A DNA stretch of 64,000 nt from Micromonospora vinacea (GTDB lineage: Bacteria > Actinomycetota > Actinomycetes > Mycobacteriales > Micromonosporaceae). The translations under genes and the position numbers were made by a program. The stretch spans positions 5,332,001-5,396,000 of the forward strand of contig NZ_JADOTY010000001.1 in the NCBI RefSeq assembly GCF_015751785.1, given 5' to 3'. A model generated the notes under the pieces. The model was not told the origin of the DNA, did no database searches, and was given only the letters and a program-made list of their open reading frames with translations. Below are positions 35,689 through 44,958 of this stretch, one piece after another; within the stretch, counting starts at the first letter, position 1; the number at the start of each line of letters is the position of its first letter.

Positions 35689-35812
35689 CCAGGCTCCCGC
35701 AGCAGATGGTGTAAATGGCCTGCTGAGAGCGTAGAGGCGTCTTCGGCGACGTAAGTCCGTTTTGGGGATATCGGTGCTGGTGGGACCGCCGGGGTCGGCG
35801 ACAGCGGGCGGC

Positions 35813-37183
35813 TCAGCCGCCCGCCGGCACCTCTGGATCAACCGGCGCGCTCGACGTGGGGGCTGGATCGGACGGCGGCGCGCCGGTCGTCGGCGGCGCG
35901 CCCGTCGTGGGCGCCGCGCTGGTCGGCGGCGCCGTGGTGACGCCCGTCGTCGGCGTCGGCGGACCGACCGTCTGGCTCGGCTGCAGACTCGGCGTGGCGG
36001 AGACCGAGGCCGACGGGGCGTTGCCGGGGAGGCGTGGCCGGTCGGGCCGGCCCGGCTCGACGCTGGTGATCTGCTCGTTCGCCGCGGGCAGGTCGACGGG
36101 GCCGCTCGGCGCCACCGTCGGCGAGGTGGTCGGCAGATGGACCGCCGGCTCGCCGGCGTTGCGCGCCGCGGCCAGAGCCGCGCCGAGCCCGACCAGCGCG
36201 ACCAGCACTGCCGCAGCCGCGCCGACCAGCGGACCCCGGCGTCGCTGGGCCCGCGACCCGCTCGCCACCGCCGCGCCCGCCGGAACGTCCGTGCGAGTGC
36301 CCGGACCAGCGTCGCGCAGCGCGACCGGCGTGGCCATCGCCGTCGGCGGCTCACCGCCGGTGACCGCCGTCCGGGCGGCCTCGGCCATCGCCGCTCCGCT
36401 GGTGAACCGCTCCAGCGGATCCTTGGCCAGGGCCCGCGACACCAGGGCGCGGACCGCCTCCGGAATGTCGTGCGGCAGCTCCGGCGGCTCGTCGTCCAGG
36501 TGCCGCACGGCGACCTGGAGCGGGTTGTCCCCAGTGAACGGTGGACTGCCGGTGAGGCAGCAGTAGGTGACCGCGCCCAGGGCGTAGATGTCGGTGGCAC
36601 CGCTGACCGGCCGGCCGGCGGCCTGCTCGGGAGCCATGTAGAGGGCGGTGCCCGGCACCGCGTTGGTGCTGGTGATGCTGGTGATGTCGGTGGAGCGGGC
36701 CACGCCGAAGTCGACCAGGACGACAGTGCCGTCCTCCTGCACCAGCAGGTTGCTGGGCTTGACGTCGCGGTGCACGATGCCGCCGCGATGCGCCGCGTTG
36801 AGCGCTGCCGCCGCCTGCGCCACGATCGACATCGTCTCGGCCACGTCGAGCCGCCCGGCCGCCTCGATCCGCTTGGACAACGGCTCACCGGCGACGAACT
36901 CCATGACGAGGTAGTCCGCCCGGCCGCCGTCGGGGAGGTCGTCCTCGCCGCAGTCGAAGACCTGCACGATGCCGGGGTGCCGCAGCGCCGCCATGATCCG
37001 AGCCTCGGCGCGGAACCGGGCGATGAAATCGGGATCGGAGACCAACGCCGGCAGCAGAACCTTGACCGCGACCTGCCGGCCGAGGATCAGGTCGGAGGCA
37101 CGCCAAACGTCGCCCATGCCGCCCGTGGCGACACGTTCGTCCAAGCGGTAGCGACCGCTGAGCACGACCTCCGATGACAACAC
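35813..37183 (-). CDS. Membrane Ser/Thr protein kinase without PASTA domains
   Basis: The likely GTG start at 37183 gives 456 residues. The kinase domain (about 10-270) has GGMGDVWRA, Lys41 in VAVKVLLP, HRDVKPSNLLV, VDFGVARS and the APEQAAGRP loop. A membrane helix spans about 313-335. The outer part is a Pro/Thr/Ser-rich tail with repeated TTGAPPTTG-like units and no PASTA or other sensor domain. It probably phosphorylates cytosolic targets in response to envelope conditions. Upstream is a 537-bp region before the ECF sigma gene. Confidence 0.9.
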   Translation of the reverse strand: MLSSEVVLSGRYRLDERVATGGMGDVWRASDLILGRQVAVKVLLPALVSDPDFIARFRAEARIMAALRHPGIVQVFDCGEDDLPDGGRADYLVMEFVAGEPLSKRIEAAGRLDVAETMSIVAQAAAALNAAHRGGIVHRDVKPSNLLVQEDGTVVLVDFGVARSTDITSITSTNAVPGTALYMAPEQAAGRPVSGATDIYALGAVTYCCLTGSPPFTGDNPLQVAVRHLDDEPPELPHDIPEAVRALVSRALAKDPLERFTSGAAMAEAARTAVTGGEPPTAMATPVALRDAGPGTRTDVPAGAAVASGSRAQRRRGPLVGAAAAVLVALVGLGAALAAARNAGEPAVHLPTTSPTVAPSGPVDLPAANEQITSVEPGRPDRPRLPGNAPSASVSATPSLQPSQTVGPPTPTTGVTTAPPTSAAPTTGAPPTTGAPPSDPAPTSSAPVDPEVPAGG

Positions 37184-37720
37184 GGCATTACCGTACCCAG
37201 AGTGGCGCGGGCCGGCGCGCTGCGGCCGGGCCGCCGGGTGGCTGGTTCAGCCTGGCTGATCCGGCCTGACCTGTGTGGACGCTCGCTGTCGGTGACGCTG
37301 CGAATCTGCGGTGTCACGAAAAGCGACAATTTTCGTCGTCCGGGTCCTCGATGGTGGCAAGAAACCGCCTTCGGGCGCCATTGGCGTCCGCTGCTCACAA
37401 GACGTTACGACGACGCGCCGTCCCGTCGGGTTGATAATTGTCACTCTTCCGTGACGCGACGCCGACTTGTCGCGCCGTGAGCCCGCTCCTAGCGTTAGCC
37501 CGGCTCGGCCCCGCCCGGCTACCTCGGCGGGCAGCGCGCCGATCGACCCCCTGGCGTTGGCCCCGGACACGCCGCCCCGACAATCATGGTCGAGGGCACG
37601 ATCAGAGCGGCGGAGGGCGGTGTGGGTGCGAATGCTGATCGGACGGACGGCTCGTACCGCGTGGCCTGCTCCGGTGCGGCGCGTCGGGCCGGCACGCCCC
37701 GGACGATGCGTGGGCCGCGA
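37184..37720. other. Long divergent region before the ECF sigma factor
   Basis: No supported gene lies in these 537 bases between the divergent kinase and sigma genes. A relatively AT-rich part at about 37315-37445 includes GACAATT (37327-37333) and AATTGTC about 100 bp apart, a possible promoter zone. Overlapping reading frames here look like chance GC-rich frames. Confidence 0.4.
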
Positions 37721-38353
37721 ATGACCGCCGACCTGTCGGAGGTGGTGAGCGCCGCGCAGGCCGGAGACGAGGAGGCGTTCCGCTTCCTCTACCGCAGCCT
37801 CCAGCCCGGGCTGCTGCGGTATCTGACCACGCTCGTCGGGGCCGACGCCGAGGACGTCGCCTCCGAGACCTGGCTCCAGATCTCCCGTGACCTGCCCGGC
37901 TTCACCGGGGGCGAGTTCCGCGCCTGGGCCGTCACCATCGCCCGTAACCGCGCGATGGACCACCTGCGCCGGATGCGCCGCCGCCCCTCGCTCCCGGTCC
38001 CGGTGCAGGCGCTCGTCGAGCTGGCCAGCGACGCGGACACCGCCGAGCGAGCCAACGAGACGATCGGCACCGAGACCGCCCTCGCGCTGATCGCCACCCT
38101 GCCGCCCCGGGAGGCCGAAGCGGTTCTGCTGCGGGCCGTGATCGGGCTGGACGCGGGATCAGCCGGCCGGGTGCTGGGTCGCCGTGCCGGCGCCGTGCGG
38201 ACCGCCGCCCACCGAGGCCTACGCCGGCTCGCGGTCCTGCTGGAGCGGCAACACCCGGCCGGGTCGCCGGTCGGGGTCGAGGGGGTGCCGCCGCCGCGCA
38301 CCGGGAGCGGCCCCGCCCTGCGGGCACCGCACACGGAACCGGCGGACGGCTGA
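37721..38353 (+). CDS. ECF RNA polymerase sigma factor
   Basis: The start may be ATG 37721 or ATG 37706, giving 210 or 215 residues. Region 2 contains FRFLYRSLQPGLLRYL, AEDVASETWLQISRDL and FRAWAVTIARNRAMDHLRR. Region 4 (about 115-175) contains LPPREAEAVLLRAVIGLDAGSAGRVLGRRAGAVRTAAHRGLRRL. The C-terminus carries a Pro-rich tail. The following membrane protein gene, 16 bp later, may be a regulator of it. Confidence 0.85.
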   Translation: MTADLSEVVSAAQAGDEEAFRFLYRSLQPGLLRYLTTLVGADAEDVASETWLQISRDLPGFTGGEFRAWAVTIARNRAMDHLRRMRRRPSLPVPVQALVELASDADTAERANETIGTETALALIATLPPREAEAVLLRAVIGLDAGSAGRVLGRRAGAVRTAAHRGLRRLAVLLERQHPAGSPVGVEGVPPPRTGSGPALRAPHTEPADG

Positions 38354-38369
38354 CGTGAGGGGACTCCCG

Positions 38370-39194
38370 ATGAACCCGTTCCGGCGGGCCGACCACGCCG
38401 ACACCGAGCGGCTGCTCGACTCGGCCCACGCCCGGGTGGACACCACGCCCGATCTGGGCCACTCCGTCACGCCCACGGACGTCGACGCGAACTCCCCTGA
38501 GGCGCATCTGAGCGCCCCGAACGTGCCCCCGGCCGAGCCGGTGGCCGCGCTGCTCGCCGCGGCGGCTGGCCCCGTCCGTCCGGGCGAGCTGGCCGGCGAG
38601 GAGGCCGCGTTGGCCGCGTTCCGAGCCGCCCGGGCCAACCCGGCGCCGGCCGGGCCGCAGCCACCACGCCGTCGCCGGGTGACCACCGGCGCGGTGGCCT
38701 GGATCGGGGCGGTGGCGGCCACCGCCACCGCCGGGGCCGCCTTCGCCGCGGTCACCCGGGACCGAGCGCCGGATCCGGTCGTCCCGGCCCCGTCGCACCC
38801 GTCACCCTCGGCGCACCAGAGCGAACCCCGCTCCGCCGGGCCCGGTCGGTCGGTGGGACCCGGCTTCCCGTCGCCGGGTGCGCCGCCGCCGGTCACCGCC
38901 ACACCACCGGCCAGCACCGCCCCCGCCGACCAGCTGCACGGACTGTGCCGCGCGTGGCGGGCCAAGAAACCCGACCAGCGGGAGGGGGCACTGCGCACAC
39001 CGGCCTTCCAGCGGCTGGTGACCGCCGCCGGCGGCCCTGCCGACGTGGAGGCGTACTGCCAGCGGCTGGTGCCCGAACCGGAGCCGACCGAATCGGTAGA
39101 GGTCACGCCCTCCGGGTCGGCGAAGATCAAGCCGTCCCCATCGGCGAAGGCGCCACCGTCACCGCCGCGACCGGGCCACCCCGTCGGCGGCTGA
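38370..39194 (+). CDS. Membrane protein coupled to the ECF sigma gene, possible anti-sigma
   Basis: ATG at 38370 gives 274 residues. The N-terminal cytosolic part (about 1-105) is acidic and then basic just before a membrane helix (VAWIGAVAATATAGAAFAAV, about 110-130). The outer part is Pro/Ser-rich, with two cysteines in LHGLCRAWRAKKPDQREGAL and YCQRL. Its position and topology suggest an anti-sigma factor. The usual zinc-binding HxxxCxxC motif is not present, so another mechanism would be needed. Confidence 0.6.
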   Translation: MNPFRRADHADTERLLDSAHARVDTTPDLGHSVTPTDVDANSPEAHLSAPNVPPAEPVAALLAAAAGPVRPGELAGEEAALAAFRAARANPAPAGPQPPRRRRVTTGAVAWIGAVAATATAGAAFAAVTRDRAPDPVVPAPSHPSPSAHQSEPRSAGPGRSVGPGFPSPGAPPPVTATPPASTAPADQLHGLCRAWRAKKPDQREGALRTPAFQRLVTAAGGPADVEAYCQRLVPEPEPTESVEVTPSGSAKIKPSPSAKAPPSPPRPGHPVGG

Positions 39195-39354
39195 GCGCGG
39201 CCCGGCCGCAGCGGTTTGGTTCCGCCCTGCACCGGAAATTCGTCTGCTAGACAGAGGTTGGTGGCACGGTGCTCGCCCCCGGCAGTGTCGGTGGGTGGGT
39301 TTACGGTGGCACAGTGTGCCGGACCCGGCGCACGGAGAGGGGGCTCGACCCTTG

Positions 39355-40587
39355 GTGACGTCACCCGACCTGGACCGCAGCGCCATTCTGCACGAGTCCG
39401 CAGCCGCAGTCCGACACCTCGCCCGGATCTGCTTCAAGACCGGCCCACCCACCCACACCGGCGTCGAACTGGAATGGACCGTGCACGACGCCGCCGATCC
39501 CGCCCGCCCTGTCGACGCGACGCGGCTGCGGGCGGCGCTGGGGCGGCACAGCCCCGCAACGTTGGATGCCACCAGCCCGGCCGAGCCGCTTCGACACGGC
39601 GGCATGGTCACCCTGGAGCCGGGTGGCCAGTTGGAGATCTCCACCCCGCCCCGCCCCTCGGTCGCCGCGTTGATCCGCGCCACCGAGGCCGACATCGCCC
39701 AGGTCACCGACCTGCTGGCCACCGCCGGGCTGATTCTGGGCCGCAGCGGCATCGACCCCCACCGACGGCCCCGCCCGGTGGTGGAAACCCCCCGCTACCG
39801 CGCGATGCGCGGGGCCTTCGACCGCCGTGGCCCGGCCGGCCGCACGATGATGTACAGCACCGCCGGCCTGCAGATCTGCCTCGACGCCGGCGAGCCGGAC
39901 CAGGTCGCCGACCGCTGGTCCGCTGCCCACGCGGTCGGGCCCGCACTGCTCGCGACGTTCGCCTCTGCCGCTCGACATGCCGGACGGCGCACGGGTTGGG
40001 CTTCCGCCCGGATGGCCGCCTGGCTGGCCATCGACCCGACCCGGACCCGCCCGGTCTGGTCGCCCGCCCGCGCCGGGGACGATCCGACCGACACCTGGAT
40101 CAGTTACGTGCTCGCCGCGCCGCTGCTCTGTCTGCGCCGGCACCACGCCGACTGGGCAGCACCACCCGGCGTGACCTTCGCCAACTGGCTCGACGGCGCG
40201 CTGCCACAACCGCCCACCACCGATGACCTCGACTACCACGTCAGCACGCTCTTTCCGCCGGTGCGGCCGCGCGGCTACCTGGAGCTGCGCTACCTGGACG
40301 CCCAACCCGACCGGGACTGGCGGCTGCCGTTGGCGGTGCTGACCGCTCTGTTCAGCGACCCGGGCACCGTGCGCGAGGCGTACACGATCGCCATGCCCGT
40401 GGCCGACCGCTGGTCGGCCGCCGCCCGGCACGGCCTGGCCGACCCGGCGTTGGCCGCCGTCGCGGCGGCCCTGCTCGACCTGGCCCTGACCGCCCTGCCC
40501 CGGCTGGAGCTGCCGGCCGGCACCCACGACGAGGTTCAGCGAGGTGTACGACGGCGGCTGGCCGCCGCAGAGAGGAGAGACCAGTGA
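39355..40587 (+). CDS. egtA: Glutamate-cysteine ligase EgtA
   Basis: GTG at 39355 follows a GGAGAGGGGG site and gives 410 residues. The GCS2-type core includes GVELEWTVHDAADP, with the first Glu as metal ligand, GGMVTLEPGGQLEISTPP, MMYSTAGLQICLD and LELRYLDAQPDRDW. It makes gamma-glutamylcysteine, the sulfur donor for ergothioneine in actinomycetes. It is first in egtABCD; the stop overlaps the egtB start (GTGA). Confidence 0.92.
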   Translation: MTSPDLDRSAILHESAAAVRHLARICFKTGPPTHTGVELEWTVHDAADPARPVDATRLRAALGRHSPATLDATSPAEPLRHGGMVTLEPGGQLEISTPPRPSVAALIRATEADIAQVTDLLATAGLILGRSGIDPHRRPRPVVETPRYRAMRGAFDRRGPAGRTMMYSTAGLQICLDAGEPDQVADRWSAAHAVGPALLATFASAARHAGRRTGWASARMAAWLAIDPTRTRPVWSPARAGDDPTDTWISYVLAAPLLCLRRHHADWAAPPGVTFANWLDGALPQPPTTDDLDYHVSTLFPPVRPRGYLELRYLDAQPDRDWRLPLAVLTALFSDPGTVREAYTIAMPVADRWSAAARHGLADPALAAVAAALLDLALTALPRLELPAGTHDEVQRGVRRRLAAAERRDQ

Positions 40588-41945
40588 GCGCGAGGAGTGA
40601 GCCGGGGTTGCGAGCCCCGCAGTCTGGTCGGGTCGACGGGGAGCAGTTGCGCGACCGCATCGCTGTGGAGTTGGCGCGGGCCCGCGCCCGCACCACGTTG
40701 TTGACCGAGGTGGTCGACGACGCCGACCTGATGCGCCAGCATTCGCCGCTGATGTCGCCGCTGGTCTGGGATCTCGCCCACGTCGGTAATCAGGAGGAGC
40801 TGTGGTTGGTCCGGGACGTCGGGGGCCGGGAGCCGGTCCGGTGTGACATCGACGAGTTGTACGACGCGTTCAAGCAGCCGCGTCGGGACCGCCCGGCGCT
40901 GCCCCTGTTGCCGCCCGGGGAGGCGCGTGCCTACCTGGCCACGGTTCGGGACAAGGTGCACGATCTGCTCGACGCGGTGGCCTTCACCGAGCGCCCGTTG
41001 GTCGCCGACGGGTTCGCCTTCGGCATGATCGTGCAGCACGAGCAGCAGCACGACGAGACCATGCTCGCCACCCACCAGCTGCGCTCGGGGCCGGCTGTGC
41101 TGCACGCCCCGGCGCCGCCCGAGCCGTCGGCCCGGGTCGGCGCGGAGGTGCTGGTGCCGGCCGGTGAATTCACCATGGGCACCGACACGGATCCGTGGGC
41201 GTTGGACAACGAACGTCCGGCGCGCCGGGTCGACCTGCCGGCGTACGTCATCGACGCCGCCCCGGTGACCAACGGCCAGTACGCGGCCTTCATCGCCGAC
41301 GGCGGTTACACCGAGCAGCGCTGGTGGAGCCCCGCGGGCTGGGAGCATCGGGTTCGGGAGCAGCTCAGCGCGCCGATGCACTGGCGTTCCGACGGCGACG
41401 ACTGGTCGTATCGGCGTTTCGGTCAGTGGGCGCGAGTCCGCGCCGACGAGCCGGTGGTGCACGTGTGCTGGTACGAGGCGCAGGCGTACGCGGCGTGGGC
41501 CGGCAAGCGGCTGCCGACCGAGGCGGAGTGGGAGAAGGCGGCCCGGTGGGATCCGGCGACCGGCCGGTCGCGCCGGTACCCCTGGGGTGACGACGACCCG
41601 ACCGAGGCGCACGCCAACCTCGATCAGCGCCATCTGCGGCCGGCGCCGGTGGGCGCGTACCCGGCCGGTGCCTCGCCGTTGGGTGTGCACCAGCTCATCG
41701 GCGACGTCTGGGAGTGGACCTCGACGGCGTTCGACGGGCATCCGGGGTTCGCCGCGTTCCCGTACCGCGAGTACTCGGAGGTGTTCTTCGGCGGCGACTA
41801 CCGGGTGCTGCGCGGTGGTTCGTTCGGCACCGACCGTTCTGCCTGCCGGGGCACCTTCCGTAACTGGGACTATCCGATCCGCCGGCAGATCTTCAGCGGT
41901 TTCCGCTGCGCCCGGGACGTGCGACCGGACGAGTCGTACCGGTGA
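40584..41945 (+). CDS. egtB: Ergothioneine iron-dependent sulfoxide synthase EgtB
   Basis: GTG at 40584 gives 453 residues. The N-terminal DinB-like domain carries iron-binding His in DLAHVGNQEELW and the HEQQHDE motif (about 150-157). The C-terminal formylglycine-enzyme-like domain has FTMGTDTDPWALDNERPARRV, then CWYEAQAYAAWAGKRLPTEAEWEKAARW and FRNWDYPIRRQIFSGFRCA. It joins gamma-glutamylcysteine to hercynine with oxygen. The arrangement with EgtA, C and D is as in mycobacteria. Confidence 0.95.
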   Translation: MSARSEPGLRAPQSGRVDGEQLRDRIAVELARARARTTLLTEVVDDADLMRQHSPLMSPLVWDLAHVGNQEELWLVRDVGGREPVRCDIDELYDAFKQPRRDRPALPLLPPGEARAYLATVRDKVHDLLDAVAFTERPLVADGFAFGMIVQHEQQHDETMLATHQLRSGPAVLHAPAPPEPSARVGAEVLVPAGEFTMGTDTDPWALDNERPARRVDLPAYVIDAAPVTNGQYAAFIADGGYTEQRWWSPAGWEHRVREQLSAPMHWRSDGDDWSYRRFGQWARVRADEPVVHVCWYEAQAYAAWAGKRLPTEAEWEKAARWDPATGRSRRYPWGDDDPTEAHANLDQRHLRPAPVGAYPAGASPLGVHQLIGDVWEWTSTAFDGHPGFAAFPYREYSEVFFGGDYRVLRGGSFGTDRSACRGTFRNWDYPIRRQIFSGFRCARDVRPDESYR

Positions 41946-41988
41946 GTCGCCGCACGACCGGCGGCCCGGCGGCGGGCCGGGGGCGCTG

Positions 41989-42765
41989 ATGTGTCGCCAC
42001 CTGGCCTACCTGGGGCCGCCGGTCACCCTCGCCGAGTTGTTGTTCGACCCACCGCACTCGCTGGTGCGGCAGTCCTGGGCGCCTCGGGACATGCGAGGCG
42101 GCGGCACCATCAACGCCGACGGGTTCGGCGTGGGCTGGTACCCGGGCGCGGGTGAGCCTGTGCGGTACCGGCGGGCGCAGCCGATCTGGAGCGACCCGAC
42201 CATCGCCCAGCTCGCGGCGGTGACCCGCAGCGCGGCGGTGGTGGCGGCGGTGCGCTCGGCCACGGTCGGGATGGCGGTGCTCGACGGCGCGGCGGCGCCT
42301 TTCGCCGAGGGGCGCTGGCTGTTCAGCCACAACGGTGTGGTGCGCGGCTGGCCGGACGCCGTGGTGCCGCTGGCCGCCGGTCTGCCGGTGCGTGACCTGC
42401 TCACCCTGGATGCCGCCACCGACTCGGCGCTGCTCTGGGCGCTGGTGCGGCATCGGCTGCGCGCCGGCGTCGACCCGGTCGAGGCGGTCGGGCGGACGGT
42501 GACCGACGTCGCCGCCGCCGCACCCGGGTCGCGGCTCAACCTGCTGCTCACCGACGGGCACCGGGTGGTGGCCAGCGTGGCGGGGCACGCGTTGTCGGTC
42601 CGCGAGACGCCGGATTCGGTGCTGCTCGCCTCCGAGCCACACGACGACGGTCCCGGGTGGCGGTCGGTGCCGGAGGGGCACCTGGTCGTCGCCGCCGCGG
42701 GCGAGGTGCGGGTACGTCCACTGCCGACCCCGGTGCGTCATGCCGGGCAGGCCGGCAACGGTTGA
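41989..42765 (+). CDS. egtC: Gamma-glutamyl hercynylcysteine sulfoxide amidohydrolase EgtC
   Basis: ATG at 41989 gives 258 residues. The product is an N-terminal nucleophile amidotransferase with Cys2 (MCRHLAYLGPPVTL) exposed after Met removal. It also has GGGTINADGFGVGWY, WLFSHNGVVRGWPDAV and LNLLLTDGHRVVASV. It removes the glutamyl group from the EgtB product. It follows egtB by 43 bp and egtD follows 20 bp later. Confidence 0.93.
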   Translation: MCRHLAYLGPPVTLAELLFDPPHSLVRQSWAPRDMRGGGTINADGFGVGWYPGAGEPVRYRRAQPIWSDPTIAQLAAVTRSAAVVAAVRSATVGMAVLDGAAAPFAEGRWLFSHNGVVRGWPDAVVPLAAGLPVRDLLTLDAATDSALLWALVRHRLRAGVDPVEAVGRTVTDVAAAAPGSRLNLLLTDGHRVVASVAGHALSVRETPDSVLLASEPHDDGPGWRSVPEGHLVVAAAGEVRVRPLPTPVRHAGQAGNG

Positions 42766-42785
42766 TCGAAAAGAGGAGCGAACCG

Positions 42786-43751
42786 ATGACAGCGGAACCC
42801 CTGGAGATCTACCTCGAAGAGGGTGACCTGGAGCGCGGCCTGCGCGACGACGTCCGGGCCGGGCTGAGCGCCGGGCAGAAGTGGCTGCCGCCGAAGTGGT
42901 TCTACGACGCCCGGGGCAGCGAGCTGTTCGAGGAGATCACCCGACTGCCCGAGTACTACCCGACCCGCGCGGAGCGGGCGGTGCTGGCCGGGCACGCTTC
43001 CGACATCGCGGCGTTGACGGGGGCCAAGACGCTCATCGAGTTGGGCTCCGGCTCGTCGGAGAAGACCCGGCTGTTGCTGGACGCCTTCACCCGCCGGGGC
43101 GGGCTGGGCACGTTCGTCCCTCTCGACGTGTCGGTCAGCGCGCTGCGCGGGTCCACCGCCCAGATCGCCGCCGACTATCCCCGCCTGCGGGTCCGGGGCA
43201 TCGTGGGGGACTTCACCCGGCAACTGGACCGGCTGCCCACCGGCGGCCGGCGGTTGGTGGTGTTCCTCGGCGGCACCATTGGCAACCTGTTGCCCGCGGA
43301 GCGGGCCGCGTTCCTGGCGGCGATGCGCGCAGCGCTGGAGGTCGGCGACTGGCTGTTGCTCGGCACGGACCTGGTGAAGGACCCGTCGGTGATCGTGCCC
43401 GCGTACGACGACGCCGCCGGGGTCACCGCCGAGTTCAACCGCAACGTGCTGCACGTGATCAATCGGGAGTTGGGTGCCGACTTCGACCCGGCCGCCTTCG
43501 AGCACGTCGCCGTCTGGGATCCGGACCACGAGTGGATCGAGATGCGGTTGCGGGCGACCCGGCCGATGAGCGTGCGGGTGCTGGGGCTGACCGTCGACTT
43601 CGCGGCGGGGGAGGAGCTGCGTACGGAGGTTTCGGCGAAGTTCCACCCGGAGGGGATCGCCGCGGAGCTGGCTTCGGCCGGCTTCACCACGGAGGAGTTC
43701 TGGACCGACCCGGACGGGCTCTTCGGCGTGACGTTGGCCCGGGCGCGGTGA
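42786..43751 (+). CDS. egtD: Histidine N-alpha-methyltransferase EgtD
   Basis: ATG at 42786 follows an AGAGGAG site and gives 321 residues. The SAM-binding motif is TLIELGSGSSEKTRLL, followed by FLGGTIGNLLPAERAAFL. The substrate-binding EITRLPEYYPTRAE and DEAAG-like DDAAGVTAEFNRNVL are also present. It trimethylates histidine to hercynine, the first step of ergothioneine synthesis. No EgtE PLP lyase follows, so the last step must be encoded elsewhere. Confidence 0.94.
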   Translation: MTAEPLEIYLEEGDLERGLRDDVRAGLSAGQKWLPPKWFYDARGSELFEEITRLPEYYPTRAERAVLAGHASDIAALTGAKTLIELGSGSSEKTRLLLDAFTRRGGLGTFVPLDVSVSALRGSTAQIAADYPRLRVRGIVGDFTRQLDRLPTGGRRLVVFLGGTIGNLLPAERAAFLAAMRAALEVGDWLLLGTDLVKDPSVIVPAYDDAAGVTAEFNRNVLHVINRELGADFDPAAFEHVAVWDPDHEWIEMRLRATRPMSVRVLGLTVDFAAGEELRTEVSAKFHPEGIAAELASAGFTTEEFWTDPDGLFGVTLARAR

Positions 43752-43802
43752 GCCTGTTCACCCGGCGCGGCCGGGCCGGACGGTGATCCGATAGGCTGAT
43801 CA

Positions 43803-43945
43803 CGCGAAGGGGAGTAGCCCCCAATGTCGTGGTCGACATACTGGTGCGTTCCGCATCCGGCCACGCGGCCCCGGTTCTCTCGGGGCGGGCGAGACCTTCG
43901 ACTCAGGCTGTTGCAGCCGGGTCGAGGGCGCCCCTGTACCTCCTC
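43803..43945 (+). ncRNA. yybP-ykoY manganese riboswitch
   Basis: The leader begins CGAAGGGGAGTAGCC (from about 43805), the conserved first-loop sequence of yybP-ykoY. It later has GCGAGACCTTCGAC (43888-43901), the conserved second metal-binding loop. Between are hairpins GCCCCG-CGGGGC and a variable arm; after it GGCTG-TTG-CAGCC and a closing GC-rich strand. It sits directly upstream of a GDT1-type transporter, the usual partner of this Mn2+ sensor. Ends are approximate. Confidence 0.85.
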
Positions 43946-43968
43946 CCGGCGTGAACGGGAAGGACGTC

Positions 43969-44556
43969 ATGGAGGGATTTTTCGCCGCGCTGGTCGTCAG
44001 CTTCGGCGTCATCTTCGTCGCCGAGCTGGGGGACAAGTCCCAGCTGATGGCGCTGACCTTCGCCACGCGGTTCAAACCGATCCCGGTGCTGATCGGCATC
44101 ACTGTCGCCACGGCGGTGGTGCACCTGGCGTCGGTCGCGATCGGCGTGGGTCTCGGGGCGGTGCTGCCGACCGACTGGATCTCTCTGGTGGCCGGCGTGG
44201 CGTTCCTCGGTTTCGGCGCGTGGACGCTGCGCGGCGACAAGCTCACCGAGGAGGAGAAGCGCAAGGCGGAGAAGACCAGCAAGACCGCGATCGTGGCGGT
44301 GTCGGTGGCGTTCTTCCTCGCCGAGTTGGGCGACAAGACGATGCTCGCCACGATCACGCTCGCCACCAAGTACGGCTGGTTCGGCACCTGGCTCGGCTCC
44401 ACCATCGGCATGGTGGCCGCGGACGCGCTGGCCATTCTGGTTGGCCGGATGCTCGGTCGGCGTTTGCCGGAGAAGACCATCAAGTACGGTGCCGCGATCC
44501 TCTTCGCCATCTCCGGTCTCTGGCTGATCCTGGAGGCGGTGAATGAGCTGACCTGA
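43969..44556 (+). CDS. GDT1/TMEM165-family manganese transporter
   Basis: ATG at 43969 has a GGGAAGGA site and gives 195 residues; GTG at 43951 is a weaker alternative. Six membrane helices form two repeats, each with the E-x-G-D-K-[ST] motif: FVAELGDKSQLMALTFATR (about 18-36) and FLAELGDKTMLATITLATK (about 122-140). Members move Mn2+ or Ca2+ out of the cytosol in exchange for protons. The yybP-ykoY riboswitch just upstream strongly supports a manganese role. Confidence 0.92.
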   Translation: MEGFFAALVVSFGVIFVAELGDKSQLMALTFATRFKPIPVLIGITVATAVVHLASVAIGVGLGAVLPTDWISLVAGVAFLGFGAWTLRGDKLTEEEKRKAEKTSKTAIVAVSVAFFLAELGDKTMLATITLATKYGWFGTWLGSTIGMVAADALAILVGRMLGRRLPEKTIKYGAAILFAISGLWLILEAVNELT

Positions 44557-44595
44557 GCGCCGACTAGCTGCCCCGTGGGCGGGTAACGGCCCGGG

Positions 44596-44958
44596 GTGGA
44601 GCCGGCCGAGTTGTTGCGCCAGGGCGACCAGGTGCTGGTGGCCGTGGTGGAGGTGGCCGGCGCGCTGGTGATCTTCGTTGGCGCGGTGTGGGCGGCGGTG
44701 CGGTTCGTGGTCGAGGGGGTGCGACACCGCAGCGCCGCCCGCTTCACGCCGATCCGGCTCTCGCTGGGTCGCTTTCTGACCCTCGGCCTGGAGTTCCAGT
44801 TGGCGGCCGACGTGCTGCGCACGGCGGTGTCTCCGTCGTTCACGCAGATCGGCCAACTGGCCGCGATCGCGACGATCCGAACGGCGTTGAACTACTTCCT
44901 GGGTCGCGAGATCCGCCAGGAGCAGCGTCAGGTGGCCGAGGGGGAGCGCCGGCCGTGA
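44596..44958 (+). CDS. DUF1622 membrane protein
   Basis: GTG at 44596 gives 120 residues. Three hydrophobic segments lie at about 15-38, 63-83 and 88-105, with the family motif LGLEFQLAADVLRTAVSPS and IRTALNYFLGREI. DUF1622 is a widespread family of small inner-membrane proteins of unknown role. Its stop overlaps the next GTG start by 4 bp, so the two are coupled. Confidence 0.8.
   Translation: MEPAELLRQGDQVLVAVVEVAGALVIFVGAVWAAVRFVVEGVRHRSAARFTPIRLSLGRFLTLGLEFQLAADVLRTAVSPSFTQIGQLAAIATIRTALNYFLGREIRQEQRQVAEGERRP

Noticed and set aside
34426..36888. A fused 820-residue frame joining the dehydrogenase to an upstream frame
   Set aside because: The upstream half is the wrong frame of the Ser/Thr kinase gene; the dehydrogenase has its own GTG start with the expected family N-terminus.
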